A stretch of 64,000 nt of DNA from Pirellulaceae bacterium (lineage in GTDB: Bacteria; Planctomycetota; Planctomycetia; Pirellulales; Pirellulaceae). The notes beneath the pieces are model-generated. The model worked only from the letters and a program-made list of their open reading frames with translations, did no database searches and was not told the origin of the DNA. The position numbers and the translations under genes are program-made. Location: NCBI GenBank assembly GCA_029243025.1, contig JAQWSU010000033.1, positions 62,001 to 126,000 of the forward strand, in the 5' to 3' direction. Within the stretch, counting starts at the first letter, position 1. Each line of letters starts with the position of its first letter. Shown piece by piece: positions 10,299 to 19,787 of this stretch.

Positions 10299-11537
10299 AT
10301 GTCCTCTATCGAAACGGGGGAACTCGCCCCGTTAGAGTCACTCGCCATCGGTATCGACGCGTTGGTCGACATTCCCTTGCCCATTGCTGAACAAGCAACG
10401 GGTCCCGAGAATGCTCCAGGGTTGTCACCGAGCGACGCACGAATTGTCATCATTGATGACGAGCCGATCAACATCGACCTGCTCAGGCTCTACCTGCAAG
10501 AGGGTGGCTATGAGCAATTCACCACCACGGAAGATTCCACGGTGGCTATGGAAATCGTGCGAGTCGAGCAACCAGACGTCATCTTGCTCGACCTCATGAT
10601 GCCTCGGGTAAACGGCTTCGACATCCTTCGTGAAATACGAAATGACGAAAACCTTCGTCACACACCTGTCATCATCCTCACGGCTTCGAACAATCCTGAA
10701 TCGAAACTTCAGGCACTGGAGATGGGGGTCAACGAGTTTCTTGCAAAGCCCGTCGATCCGAGTGAATTGTTGCTTCGCTTACGAAACACCCTAGCGGCAA
10801 AGGCTTTGCGCGATCATTTGCAGAATTACTCATCCCGATTGGAGGGTGAAGTACGGCAACGAACCTCCGAACTCGACGCCGCTCGTCAGGAAGTGATGCA
10901 CTGCTTGGCTCGCGCTGCCGAGTTCCGCGATGACGATACCGGCCGCCATGTACTGCGTGTAGGCAGGTACGTTGCTGTCATTGCTCAGGAGATGGGCTTC
11001 GACGCCGAACGGGTCGAGATGCTGGAACAGGCAGCCCAACTTCACGACGTCGGGAAAATTGGAATCCCGGATTCGATTTTGCTCAAACCAGGAAAACTAG
11101 AAGAGAGCGAATTCGAATTAATGAAGAACCACTGTTCGTTTGGCAAAAAGATCATTCGCCCAATGATCGACGACGACTGGAAAGCCATTCGACGACACAC
11201 CGAGATTGGCGCGGCCTTATTTGGTATTGCGAGTTCGCCAATCATGAAACTTGCGGCCATCATTGCTGAATCGCACCACGAGCGTTGGAATGGTTCTGGC
11301 TATCCCCGCGGGTTAAAAGGAGAACAAATACCGATCGAAGGGCGGATCACGGCGGTGGCTGACGTTTATGATGCACTGTCCACACGACGTCCTTACAAAC
11401 CGGCGTTTTCCGAAGATAAATGTTTTTCAATTCTGGAAGAAGGTCGGGGTCGACATTTTGACCCGGAGATCCTCGACGCTTTCTTCCGCAGTGCCGAAGC
11501 GATCCTACGAGTCCAAAACGATTTCGCTGATCCGTAA
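10299..11537 (+). CDS. response regulator with HD-GYP phosphodiesterase output
   Basis: A 412-residue two-domain signalling protein. The receiver domain covers about residues 48-165 with the acidic pair D53/D54, phospho-acceptor D98 in ILLDLMMP, T128 and K150. A coiled linker (170-200) leads to an HD-GYP domain with HD at 249-250 in LHDVGKIGIPD, HH at 326-327 and GYP at 334-336. The catalytic set looks complete, so c-di-GMP hydrolysis is predicted. The next gene encodes a membrane diguanylate cyclase 76 bases downstream, so synthesis and degradation are encoded together. The N-terminal 45 residues before the receiver are not recognised. No cognate kinase is adjacent. Confidence 0.93.
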   Translation: MSSIETGELAPLESLAIGIDALVDIPLPIAEQATGPENAPGLSPSDARIVIIDDEPINIDLLRLYLQEGGYEQFTTTEDSTVAMEIVRVEQPDVILLDLMMPRVNGFDILREIRNDENLRHTPVIILTASNNPESKLQALEMGVNEFLAKPVDPSELLLRLRNTLAAKALRDHLQNYSSRLEGEVRQRTSELDAARQEVMHCLARAAEFRDDDTGRHVLRVGRYVAVIAQEMGFDAERVEMLEQAAQLHDVGKIGIPDSILLKPGKLEESEFELMKNHCSFGKKIIRPMIDDDWKAIRRHTEIGAALFGIASSPIMKLAAIIAESHHERWNGSGYPRGLKGEQIPIEGRITAVADVYDALSTRRPYKPAFSEDKCFSILEEGRGRHFDPEILDAFFRSAEAILRVQNDFADP

Positions 11538-11613
11538 ACAGGTTTTACACTGCGCAAGGGTTCGAGTCCCTGCCATTGTTGCCCCCTTGTCTCCCTGACG
11601 AACATTTTGTCGC

Positions 11614-13848
11614 TTGCCATTTCAATGTCCCCGTTTTCTAGGCTTCCACGCATTGCACCGGTTTTCTGCCACCTTTCGAATCTCAATCGCTCTCGTCAGT
11701 CTAAGCATCTGCATCTTGGTCGTTGCAAGGGTTGTGCGGGTATTGCCCGACAGATATGAACAGGTAGTACAAAATCGCGTTGCACTCTGCGAATCGCTGG
11801 CGGTGGCCTGTTCGGTGGCCGCTGTGAAGCAGGACCGCGCGGAGATCCAAACGATCCTGCGATTAGTTGCTCAGCGAAACCCGGATCTCCTGTCCTTGGA
11901 GCTGACCGGGGATGACCGTCACGCGACCGTCGCGATCACGCGTTCATCCAACGTACCAACGGAAGAACGGCAACAGATCAACGTTCCAATTCGGATGACT
12001 AATGGCCGTAGAGGAGAACTTAAACTTACTTTTCTTCCTGCTCGACAGACCGGGTTGTGGGGCATCCTTGCTTCCTCGACCACCCAGCTGATCCTTTTCC
12101 TGACCTGTTTGAATTGCGTCGTCTATTTCTGGTATTTGCGTCGTGTCCTGCAACACCTCAATCCATCCAAGGTGATACCACCGCGTGTTCGCTCGACCCT
12201 TGATACGTTTGCCGAAGGGCTTTTGGTATTGAATCGCGATGGTCGAATCGTATTGGCGAACGCATCCTTTTCCACTACCGTTTCGGAAGGTTCTGACAAC
12301 CTTCAAGGACGAGACATTAATACTCTGGCCTGGAAAACACAAAAGGAGGGCGACGAAGACGACTTCCCCTGGGAACGGGCCATGACGCTTGGCGAAACCC
12401 AAACGGGCTCTTTGGTCGATTTGGTGTCTGAAAACAACCATCGTCGGGCCTTCCGCGTCAACGCTGCTCCGGTGAGCGACAATCACGGAATGTGTCTTGG
12501 TGTATTGGTCAGTTTCGACGACATTACGGAAGTTCAACAACGCAATGCCGTGCTCAGCCAAATGCTCGACAAGCTCGAGACATCTCGGGAAAAAATCCGT
12601 CGCCAGAACCAGGAACTGCTGCACCTGGCCACGCGAGACCCCCTGACAGGCTGCCTCAATCGCCGGGCATTCTTTGAAGTGTTTGAATCACATTTTGCCG
12701 CATCGTCACGCTACAGCAAGTCACTCACCTGTATCCTGATGGACATCGATCATTTCAAATCCGTCAACGACACTCACGGACACGCCTCAGGTGACGAGGT
12801 GCTAAAAGCGGTTTCTAAAGTGATCCGCGATACCCTCCGCGAATCAGATTTGTTTTGTCGCTATGGTGGCGAAGAGTTTTGCATCGCGCTGCCAGGCCAG
12901 GAAATCGACGAAGGCATTCATGTCGCCGACAAGATTCGACTCGCTGTCGAGGCGACAAACATCAATGGACTGTCCGTCACCGCCAGTTTTGGCGTGGCGG
13001 TTTCTATCTTCGGAGCGGATACGTCGAGTCGGTTGATTCAACAGGCAGACGAAGCGTTGTATGCAGCCAAGCGATCCGGTCGCAATCGCGTCTGTCGTTG
13101 GGATGAAATGCCGGACAATGACGTTCCTGAACTCGAGCAAGCAACCAACGAACCACCGAGTGCTTCGTTCCCCAGCCCAGATGATTTGTCATTGACTCTA
13201 GCAAGGGAAATCGCAGATTCGCTCTTTCACAGTTTGCTGAACCGAGCACCCGAGGTGGCTGAACATTGTCAACGCGTTGCGATCTATAGCGACGTCCTGG
13301 CTGCGACGTGCTTGAATGAAAGAATCCGGCAAATGCTTGCAATCGCAGCACTCTTGCATGGAATCGGGCGAATGCGATTACCAAATAACCTCCTCCGAAA
13401 GCCAGCTAGTGCATCTGACTCAGACCAAGAGTTAATCGAAGCCCATGAGCGTTGTGGGTTTGAATTGCTGCGAGTAACGTTTGGATATCAGGAATTGGAT
13501 CAACTGCTGGAAGAATTTACGCAAGAACGTTCGTCCCTCCATCCCGAACCCACAGTCGCCATCGTACAAGCTGCCAAAATTCTCCGCCTTGCCGACCGTT
13601 TTGACTCGATCAAGCATGGTCAATTAGGCCAAATTCAAACGGACGAGGAAGCGCTTGCCGCTTTGAAAGACGAAAGCAACCTAGACGAAGAACTAGTGGC
13701 CACATTTTTGCAGCTAATGAGAAATAAGCCAGCGGTTGGCATCCGCTCAGTCCAGGATCCACAACCTCTCGCGACATCGCATGGACCGCCAGTTCAGCTG
13801 GTAGAACTCGATGCGCTGACGCAGCATGGAATCAATGTTGATCTTTGA
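11614..13848 (+). CDS. membrane PAS-GGDEF diguanylate cyclase with degenerate HD domain
   Basis: The 744-residue protein has two transmembrane segments (about 22-42 and 154-174) around a small periplasmic sensor region. A PAS domain follows (about 195-310), then a coil, then a GGDEF domain (about 340-495) with an intact GGEEF at 418-422 and an RESD inhibitory I-site at 409-412. The C-terminal part (about 525-700) resembles HD-GYP/HD domains, but the HD dyad is replaced by HG (LLHGIGRMRLPNNLL, residues 581-595) and there is no GYP motif, so it is probably non-catalytic. No in-frame ATG lies near the N-terminus; the first available start is TTG 11614 and the true start may differ. It follows the HD-GYP response regulator by 76 bases. 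Confidence 0.88.
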   Translation: MPFQCPRFLGFHALHRFSATFRISIALVSLSICILVVARVVRVLPDRYEQVVQNRVALCESLAVACSVAAVKQDRAEIQTILRLVAQRNPDLLSLELTGDDRHATVAITRSSNVPTEERQQINVPIRMTNGRRGELKLTFLPARQTGLWGILASSTTQLILFLTCLNCVVYFWYLRRVLQHLNPSKVIPPRVRSTLDTFAEGLLVLNRDGRIVLANASFSTTVSEGSDNLQGRDINTLAWKTQKEGDEDDFPWERAMTLGETQTGSLVDLVSENNHRRAFRVNAAPVSDNHGMCLGVLVSFDDITEVQQRNAVLSQMLDKLETSREKIRRQNQELLHLATRDPLTGCLNRRAFFEVFESHFAASSRYSKSLTCILMDIDHFKSVNDTHGHASGDEVLKAVSKVIRDTLRESDLFCRYGGEEFCIALPGQEIDEGIHVADKIRLAVEATNINGLSVTASFGVAVSIFGADTSSRLIQQADEALYAAKRSGRNRVCRWDEMPDNDVPELEQATNEPPSASFPSPDDLSLTLAREIADSLFHSLLNRAPEVAEHCQRVAIYSDVLAATCLNERIRQMLAIAALLHGIGRMRLPNNLLRKPASASDSDQELIEAHERCGFELLRVTFGYQELDQLLEEFTQERSSLHPEPTVAIVQAAKILRLADRFDSIKHGQLGQIQTDEEALAALKDESNLDEELVATFLQLMRNKPAVGIRSVQDPQPLATSHGPPVQLVELDALTQHGINVDL

Positions 13849-13871
13849 TTTTTAATCGATCCACGGCTGCC

Positions 13872-16800
13872 CTAAGCTGCCTCCGACCGCCGACCGATTG
13901 TGCGAACACTTTCCTTGTTATCGACGGGCAAACCGCGGACGTTCATATCTACCTGCGGGAATGGTATCTCAATCCCTGCTACTTGTAAATCTCGGTGGAT
14001 CACCGCGTGCAGATCATTCACCGTAGAAAGTCGCACATCCATGCTGGCAACATAGGCGCGAACAACAAAGTTGAGTGCACTGTCGCCAAATCCCTCGAAT
14101 GTGACGTTCGGACCTGGATCGGAAAGCACGTTCTCATGTGACTTGATTGCCGCAAGAATCACCTCTCGAGCTGCGACGGCATCGGTCGCATACGCCAAAC
14201 CAATATTAATCACGATGCGGTTCGTGGTGTCAGACAATGTCCAATTGAGTAATCTTCCGGTAATCAACTCCCGATTCGGCACGATCAATTCCTTGCGATC
14301 CCAGTTCGTTACCGTAGTTGCTCGAATTCGAATGTTGGTCACTGTTCCGGTAACATCTCCTAACGTGATTACATCTCCCACACGAATTGGCCGTTCGAAA
14401 AGTAGTATCAGACCGGAAACGCAATTTGCAAAGATTTCCTGCAATCCAAAACCAAGTCCTACGGTCATACCCGCGGCAAGCCACTGAATACTCGACCAAG
14501 TAATATTCAGGGTGCGGCCGGCCAGAAAGAGGCCGGTCAGCGCCACCAAATAGTGCAAAATCACGGAAATCGCATGCCTCCCGCCTCGATCGAAGGGGAG
14601 ACTCTTTAGGACAGTAATTTCAAGCAACGCGGGTAAGTTTTTCCCCAAGGCGAAAGTCGCCAACAGCAGCAACGCGGCAATCACTCCGTGGCGGAGCGTG
14701 GTAGGCACTTCAACCCATATTTTTTCGGCTTGCACCTGCCCCACTGAATCTTCCCGCTCTTCAACAACCTGAACCGACTTACGCCAAAACTCGACGCGAT
14801 CTAAGATTTTCAGAGCTGGCAGCACATCCGCCCAAATCAACCAACTCGCCACGAATACACCGACGGTTAAGGCGTGTCGTAATAGCAACTGGAGTCGATT
14901 TTGAATTTGGCCCAAATCGGGCCCTTGATCCACCGGGATTGGCGCTCCAACAGCCTCGGACTCCGCCTTTTCCGCCTGCTGTTGTTGTCGCTCTCGGGCC
15001 TGCTCCATCGACAGCGCTCGCCGTTTGATCATAAACCAACGTGACAAAATTGAGTGCACAAGTACCGTCGCCAATACCATCCCGAGGGTTGCCTGAAGTC
15101 GAACAGCCAAATGCTGCGCCGAATAATAAAACCCAATTGCCGCCAAAACTGCCAGTGAGAGTGACATGCCCACACCAAGCAAATAAGACGCAAGCCGAAC
15201 ATGCTTAAGCCAACTGTCAGGATTACGCATAATCGCATCTCGGAGCACGTGATCCCTGCTCCCCAGCATTAAATGGGTGTAACCGGCCAACACCAACATA
15301 CCCAGCATAAAAGCAATCCGACCCAGCGAGTTGGTCCATTCGGCGTCCTGGAAAATGCCGGAAAACACAACAACACCGGCGAGTGGCAATCCAAGTGCTG
15401 CCAACCACCAAGTTTCTCGTCTGGCAATTTTCGTTCCGTGTGCAGTCCAATCAAAGTAAACCTCTGCAACACCCTGTGGGCGACACAACTCGCGTACAAA
15501 TTCACTGAGAAAGAGCATAATCGAGACATACTGTAACGCTGGCCCGACGGCGAGCAAGAAGGGGGGTGAATAATCCATGCGAGTCATTCGCCAACCGAAA
15601 AAGAAGCCTAAAACGGGCCATTCCGCCGATACGACTGCTGCCAGAAACAAGGCGTAAATAGTTGGCCAGAATTTTAAGCCAGCCGTATAGATTTTCGTCG
15701 AACACAAACGCCGAATCGTCGCGCGAAGTCTCCTGTGAAAAACGATCAGCAGACAAGCTGCAATCAACACGGCACCGGCCATCCAAGGTTGTTGAAGCGT
15801 ATCGAGTCCCGATTGCTTAACCAAATCCAACCAGGCCGGGGCCGAAAAAAGAGCCTGCAATCCCTGCCCCGCGCCCGCGACATCCGCTACACCCAACCGA
15901 TCAGCAGAACGAATCCAAAGAACATGTTCATCAATGAACGCTGCAAATTCTTCCGTCTGATCGGTCAATTGTCGATTGCTAATTTCCAAGGCCGTTAAAT
16001 CGGTCACATAGGCCTTGGAGTCGACAACCAGTTTGTCAAGCAAATCCCGCTTCGTCATCAGCAAATCCCGCGTGGTCGACTCCAGCAAAGCTCGCTGCAC
16101 GTCTTCTTTGTGCACACCCAATTCCGACATCACATTACTGGTTGCTACATCCATGTCGGCGAGTGCTGAACGCTCCTCACTAAATTCCATCTCGCTAAGA
16201 TGAATGACGGGCATTTCAGCTTCCACAAATTGAATCCGTTGTTGGCAGACTCCCGTGTCTGGCAATTCATGCTGTTGCTTCTGCAATAGGAGGCCAACCG
16301 TCGTGGAATGACTGGCCTTTTTCACGCTATCATCCGCTTTGCGATAGGCTTGCTTCAAAGCCTCAACTTTTTTCTGCGTGTTACTGACTTCGCTTTCCGC
16401 AGCAGCTATTTTCCCAGCCATGACTTGACGTTGCTCGGCCAACTCCGCGTTTCGCTCCGCCAAACTCTTCAGAGCTGGATGCGCCATTTCCACCTGAAGC
16501 CGGGCTTCTTGGGCGAGACGTTGCGATTCCGCGCGGCGATATTGGCCAACGCGTTTTTGCAACTCGCTTACCTGCTTTTCGAACGCATTCTTCTCTCGTT
16601 TTGCCAGATCACGCTGTAGTGGAAAAAATTCCGCCAACGCGTCGGTGCGGCGAGTCTCAAGCTTATAAAGCTCAATCTGTTTCTGTAGTAATTCGATGCG
16701 GGTACGCAGCTCTACCCACCGCGCATTTTTCATTTCCGCGCTCTCGTCAGATCCCGCCGATGATTCCAACTGTTTCCTGGCAGACTCGAGACGCTTCTTC

Positions 16801-17465
16801 GCTGCGGGGATCAGCTTCGCTAATTCCGCCTTTCGCTCGCCTTTGACCTCTTCCTCCCGGAGCACCAGTTGTTGCTGGGCTTTCGACAACTGAGTTGTCG
16901 CCTGATTGAGTTGCTCTTCAAGAAGCGACAGGCCCGCATCAGCCGGTATTTCAATGTCGATTGTGGAATGGGTTTCGCCCAATTGCACCTTGGCTTTGGA
17001 TACCCGTTCGGAAGCTTGTTCCAGATCCGATTGGTAACCGTCAATTTTCTTGCAGACGTCGCCACGCTCGTGCGCCCACTTCAAGGCGGTCCTATATCGC
17101 TCCAGTGCCTTCGACTTCGTTTCTTCGTCGAGACTTTTAGACGATGAGATCGCTTCAAGCCGCTCCTTGATCGACTGCTCGCCAATCGCCGTCCGATTGG
17201 CATCGCGGTCAACCTTTGCCGGTTCAGGATGACCGTCTTGGGACGACACCGATTGGCTGTCACCTGGCGGTATCGCGGATGACTTCACCGAAACGGAAGC
17301 TGGCGGCTGGTCTGAAGTGGCAGTCCCTGACGCTCGAAGTGGATTTCCGTCGGTGACAATCGACGTCGAACTCGGAGGAATTGTTGATTGCTCCTGTGAT
17401 TTACCGCCGTTCGTGCTACCGGCGATCACCGCCACAATTCCAAAAACCAAATAACGAAATATCAT
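13872..17465 (-). CDS. large MscS/MscK-type mechanosensitive channel
   Basis: At 1197 residues this is a KefA/MscK-like member of the MscS superfamily. A signal peptide (residues 1-23) leads into a low-complexity Ser/Pro region and a long periplasmic coiled coil (about 100-500). About ten transmembrane segments follow, and the conserved MscS core lies near the C-terminus. The pore helix region has LAAGMTVGLGFGLQEIFANC with the gating glycines; the beta domain has LFERPIRVGDVITLGDVTGTV, and IVPNRELITG follows. These channels release solutes during hypo-osmotic shock. The ATG at 17465 is followed at once by the signal peptide. It is transcribed convergently with the cyclase gene, with only 23 bases between the stops. 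Confidence 0.93.
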   Translation of the reverse strand: MIFRYLVFGIVAVIAGSTNGGKSQEQSTIPPSSTSIVTDGNPLRASGTATSDQPPASVSVKSSAIPPGDSQSVSSQDGHPEPAKVDRDANRTAIGEQSIKERLEAISSSKSLDEETKSKALERYRTALKWAHERGDVCKKIDGYQSDLEQASERVSKAKVQLGETHSTIDIEIPADAGLSLLEEQLNQATTQLSKAQQQLVLREEEVKGERKAELAKLIPAAKKRLESARKQLESSAGSDESAEMKNARWVELRTRIELLQKQIELYKLETRRTDALAEFFPLQRDLAKREKNAFEKQVSELQKRVGQYRRAESQRLAQEARLQVEMAHPALKSLAERNAELAEQRQVMAGKIAAAESEVSNTQKKVEALKQAYRKADDSVKKASHSTTVGLLLQKQQHELPDTGVCQQRIQFVEAEMPVIHLSEMEFSEERSALADMDVATSNVMSELGVHKEDVQRALLESTTRDLLMTKRDLLDKLVVDSKAYVTDLTALEISNRQLTDQTEEFAAFIDEHVLWIRSADRLGVADVAGAGQGLQALFSAPAWLDLVKQSGLDTLQQPWMAGAVLIAACLLIVFHRRLRATIRRLCSTKIYTAGLKFWPTIYALFLAAVVSAEWPVLGFFFGWRMTRMDYSPPFLLAVGPALQYVSIMLFLSEFVRELCRPQGVAEVYFDWTAHGTKIARRETWWLAALGLPLAGVVVFSGIFQDAEWTNSLGRIAFMLGMLVLAGYTHLMLGSRDHVLRDAIMRNPDSWLKHVRLASYLLGVGMSLSLAVLAAIGFYYSAQHLAVRLQATLGMVLATVLVHSILSRWFMIKRRALSMEQARERQQQQAEKAESEAVGAPIPVDQGPDLGQIQNRLQLLLRHALTVGVFVASWLIWADVLPALKILDRVEFWRKSVQVVEEREDSVGQVQAEKIWVEVPTTLRHGVIAALLLLATFALGKNLPALLEITVLKSLPFDRGGRHAISVILHYLVALTGLFLAGRTLNITWSSIQWLAAGMTVGLGFGLQEIFANCVSGLILLFERPIRVGDVITLGDVTGTVTNIRIRATTVTNWDRKELIVPNRELITGRLLNWTLSDTTNRIVINIGLAYATDAVAAREVILAAIKSHENVLSDPGPNVTFEGFGDSALNFVVRAYVASMDVRLSTVNDLHAVIHRDLQVAGIEIPFPQVDMNVRGLPVDNKESVRTIGRRSEAA

Positions 17466-18460
17466 GCGTCAGGCTCTAACCAATGTAGTGTTGTCGGTTG
17501 AATGCTTGCGCGGAGAGTATCGAACCGGGTCATACTCGTCCAGACCGTTCGATATTCCTGTCACAGAACAACTTTCCTCCTGGTCATCGGGAGCAAACTC
17601 CCGGACCGAAGAACCGAACCAGACAGCTCATCGCAGGCACGCTGGCAGCGGAAGTGCTGTCGCCGGCCAGACAGCTGACGCCTCCTGCAGAAATCGCCTG
17701 CCCTCCTGCACCATCATGTCCCTCGGAGTTGCCTTCCCCCGTGGACGCTCTTGCGACAATGGTGGCAAACCATATCAAGGTTCAACCTGGTATCACGATA
17801 GGGAACACGATATGGGGCCATCCCACCCTGCATTTGGCCAAAGTGCCATTGATGCGGACGCAACTGTTCTGCCGTGGCGTTTCTCAAAACGAAGCCCGAT
17901 CCAACTCGCTAGCAACTTGCGAAATGAAAACTCTTGGTAGCGTGGAAGGTAGGAACCCAACACCAAACTGACGAAAAAGTTTCGGCTGCGATACGGCCAC
18001 GTCTCAATCGCCTGCCACGGCACCTGCCGATGTGACCATCTGGCAAGGATTCGCGAGGAAATCGAATCGGCTCTCCCACGATCAATCGCGGTTGGGTTGC
18101 GCCTTTCGAGATGCAGCGGAGATTGCGCTGAAACTACAGAGACAAATTGAAACCAAACAATCCACCGAGTAGAAAAATTGATCAAAATTTTGGGAAACAC
18201 TCCAAGGAATGTCGCCCAATCCAGTGAAAGTCAATGCGGAATGCAGAGATCGCGGCATAGAGATAGTTCCCACGGGGGGTGTTAATTCCACCCAAAACAA
18301 GTGAGTCTCGCCACCTAAACACCGCATTTTCACTAATGAGCTCGCTGTGACCGAAAGTTTACCTGCATTTCAGCTGAAACCTGTTAAAGCTGCGGTTTCG
18401 ACTCGGTTTACCTACTACACTCTTGGTCACACACAATCGGTCACCCCGAGGCCCGCACCG
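17466..18460. other. long intergenic region with unassigned open frames
   Basis: This 995-base stretch lies between a minus-strand channel gene and the plus-strand SelL-like gene. Several open frames of 130-158 codons overlap in different frames (17464-17940 plus, 17498-17971 plus, 17793-18200 minus), but none shows a signal peptide, domain or good ribosome binding site. It probably contains two promoters, and perhaps an eroded gene. Confidence 0.4.
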
Positions 18461-19465
18461 ATGGAATCAGTCCACGACAAGACGAATTTTCCAGGTTGGG
18501 GAAAAATCACCCTTCTCTTAGCAGGGATCTACAACCTTCTTTGGGGAGCGTCTGTCGTACTCTTCCCGCTGTTTATCTTCCGAGCGACCGGTCTCGATGC
18601 TCCAAACTACCCGCAAATTTGGCAATGCGTGGGAATGATCGTCGGGGTCTATGGGATTGGTTATTTGATTGCTTCCACGGATCCCGCCCGCCATTGGCCA
18701 ATCGTTCTTGTTGGGCTCCTTGGAAAGATTCTCGGTCCGATCGGTTTCGCCAGCGCTGCTCTGTCGGGTGCTTTGCCGTGGAACTGGCTTGCAGTGATCG
18801 TAGCGAACGACCTCGTGTGGTGGGTGCCATTCGGGGGGATCTTATTTTGGGCGTTTCGTGCGGACAGTGACATCAGCACAAGTTCCGAGGGACTTCGACA
18901 AAAGCTTAATTTCAACGAAGCAATTCACAACATTCGAAGTCAACGCGGCTCCACCCTGGCTCAACTCTCATGTCAGCGACCTACGCTCATCGTGTTCTTA
19001 CGCCATGCAGGATGCACCTTCTGCCGCGAGGCTGTCGACGATCTATCGCGTCAGAGGAGCAGGATTGAAGCTCTGGGGGTTCAGTTGGCAATCATCCACA
19101 TGAGCGACCCCATGCGGGCCACGCAGATGACTTCCCGAGCCGATCTGGATGATGTGCACCGTTTTTCCGATCCATATTGTGCATTGTACGAGGCGTTTGG
19201 TTTGGAACGCGGTTCTTTAAAGCAACTGTTAGGTCTGCGTATTTGGTTGCGAGGATTTTCGGCTGGATTGGTTGGGGGCCACGGCGTGGGCACTTTGGAG
19301 GGAGACGGATTCCGCATGCCTGGCGCATTTTTGATGAGCGAAGGCGAAATTGTGGCGACCTACAAGGCTCAAACAGCTGCTGACCGACCCAACTACATTG
19401 ATTTAGCTGATACGGGTCTGAAAGGTGAGCCATGTAGCCTTCGGCGACAAGGCGTGGCGAGTTAG
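18461..19465 (+). CDS. membrane protein fused to SelL-like peroxiredoxin-type domain
   Basis: About 334 residues. The N-terminal half has four hydrophobic segments (GKITLLLAGIYNLLWGASVV, a QCVGMIVGVYGIGYLI segment, a PIVLVGLLGKILGPIGFASA segment and one around NDLVWWVPFGGILFWAF). The C-terminal half (about residues 145-325) is a thioredoxin-fold domain with the redox motif GCTFC (Cys185 and Cys188), then LGVQLAIIHMS, DPYCALYEAFGL and a late FRMPGAFLMSEGEIV block. This matches the SelL/PRXL2-type family, where many relatives carry selenocysteines (UxxU) at the CxxC; here both are Cys. A GTG start at 18347 would add 38 residues of unlikely sequence; ATG 18461 has GAGG about 11 bases upstream. 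The predicted role is a membrane-tethered thiol redox protein facing the cytoplasm or periplasm; substrate unknown. Confidence 0.82.
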   Translation: MESVHDKTNFPGWGKITLLLAGIYNLLWGASVVLFPLFIFRATGLDAPNYPQIWQCVGMIVGVYGIGYLIASTDPARHWPIVLVGLLGKILGPIGFASAALSGALPWNWLAVIVANDLVWWVPFGGILFWAFRADSDISTSSEGLRQKLNFNEAIHNIRSQRGSTLAQLSCQRPTLIVFLRHAGCTFCREAVDDLSRQRSRIEALGVQLAIIHMSDPMRATQMTSRADLDDVHRFSDPYCALYEAFGLERGSLKQLLGLRIWLRGFSAGLVGGHGVGTLEGDGFRMPGAFLMSEGEIVATYKAQTAADRPNYIDLADTGLKGEPCSLRRQGVAS

Positions 19466-19787
19466 GCCAAGCAAACGAGCGTGCGTTCTCGCCGGAGGAC
19501 AGGAGAGACGAAACGGCAAACAAATTTCGTTAAATCGGCGAGGTTCGTAAACATCTTACCGACTCAAGCCCTTGACAGCTCGTGATCTCGGGCCACTATC
19601 AACGGTGCTTCTTGCAACTTGTGACTTCCGTCTGGGCTCTGCCAATTCTTGATCGAGCTCGTCAAAACGGGGTCGCCCCCTCACCAAAATCCTCCAGGGG
19701 TTTGACTTATCGCGAAGTGTGTTGGACGATGTCAACAGTCGGTAAACACCTGCGTATTGGACTCCAACTCCAAAAGGTTCTAATTTG
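19466..19787. other. intergenic region
   Basis: About 320 bases between two plus-strand genes. No gene, repeat or clear terminator was recognised; it likely holds the promoter of the downstream secreted NTF2-like protein. Confidence 0.4.

Noticed and set aside
11556-11572. AGGGTTCGAGTCCCT resembling the T-arm of a tRNA
   Set aside because: No matching acceptor, D-arm or anticodon arm could be built around it, so it is either chance or a minor remnant.
17793-18200. 135-codon minus-strand frame with a hydrophobic start
   Set aside because: A signal-like start is the only positive sign; no homology or ribosome binding site was found.
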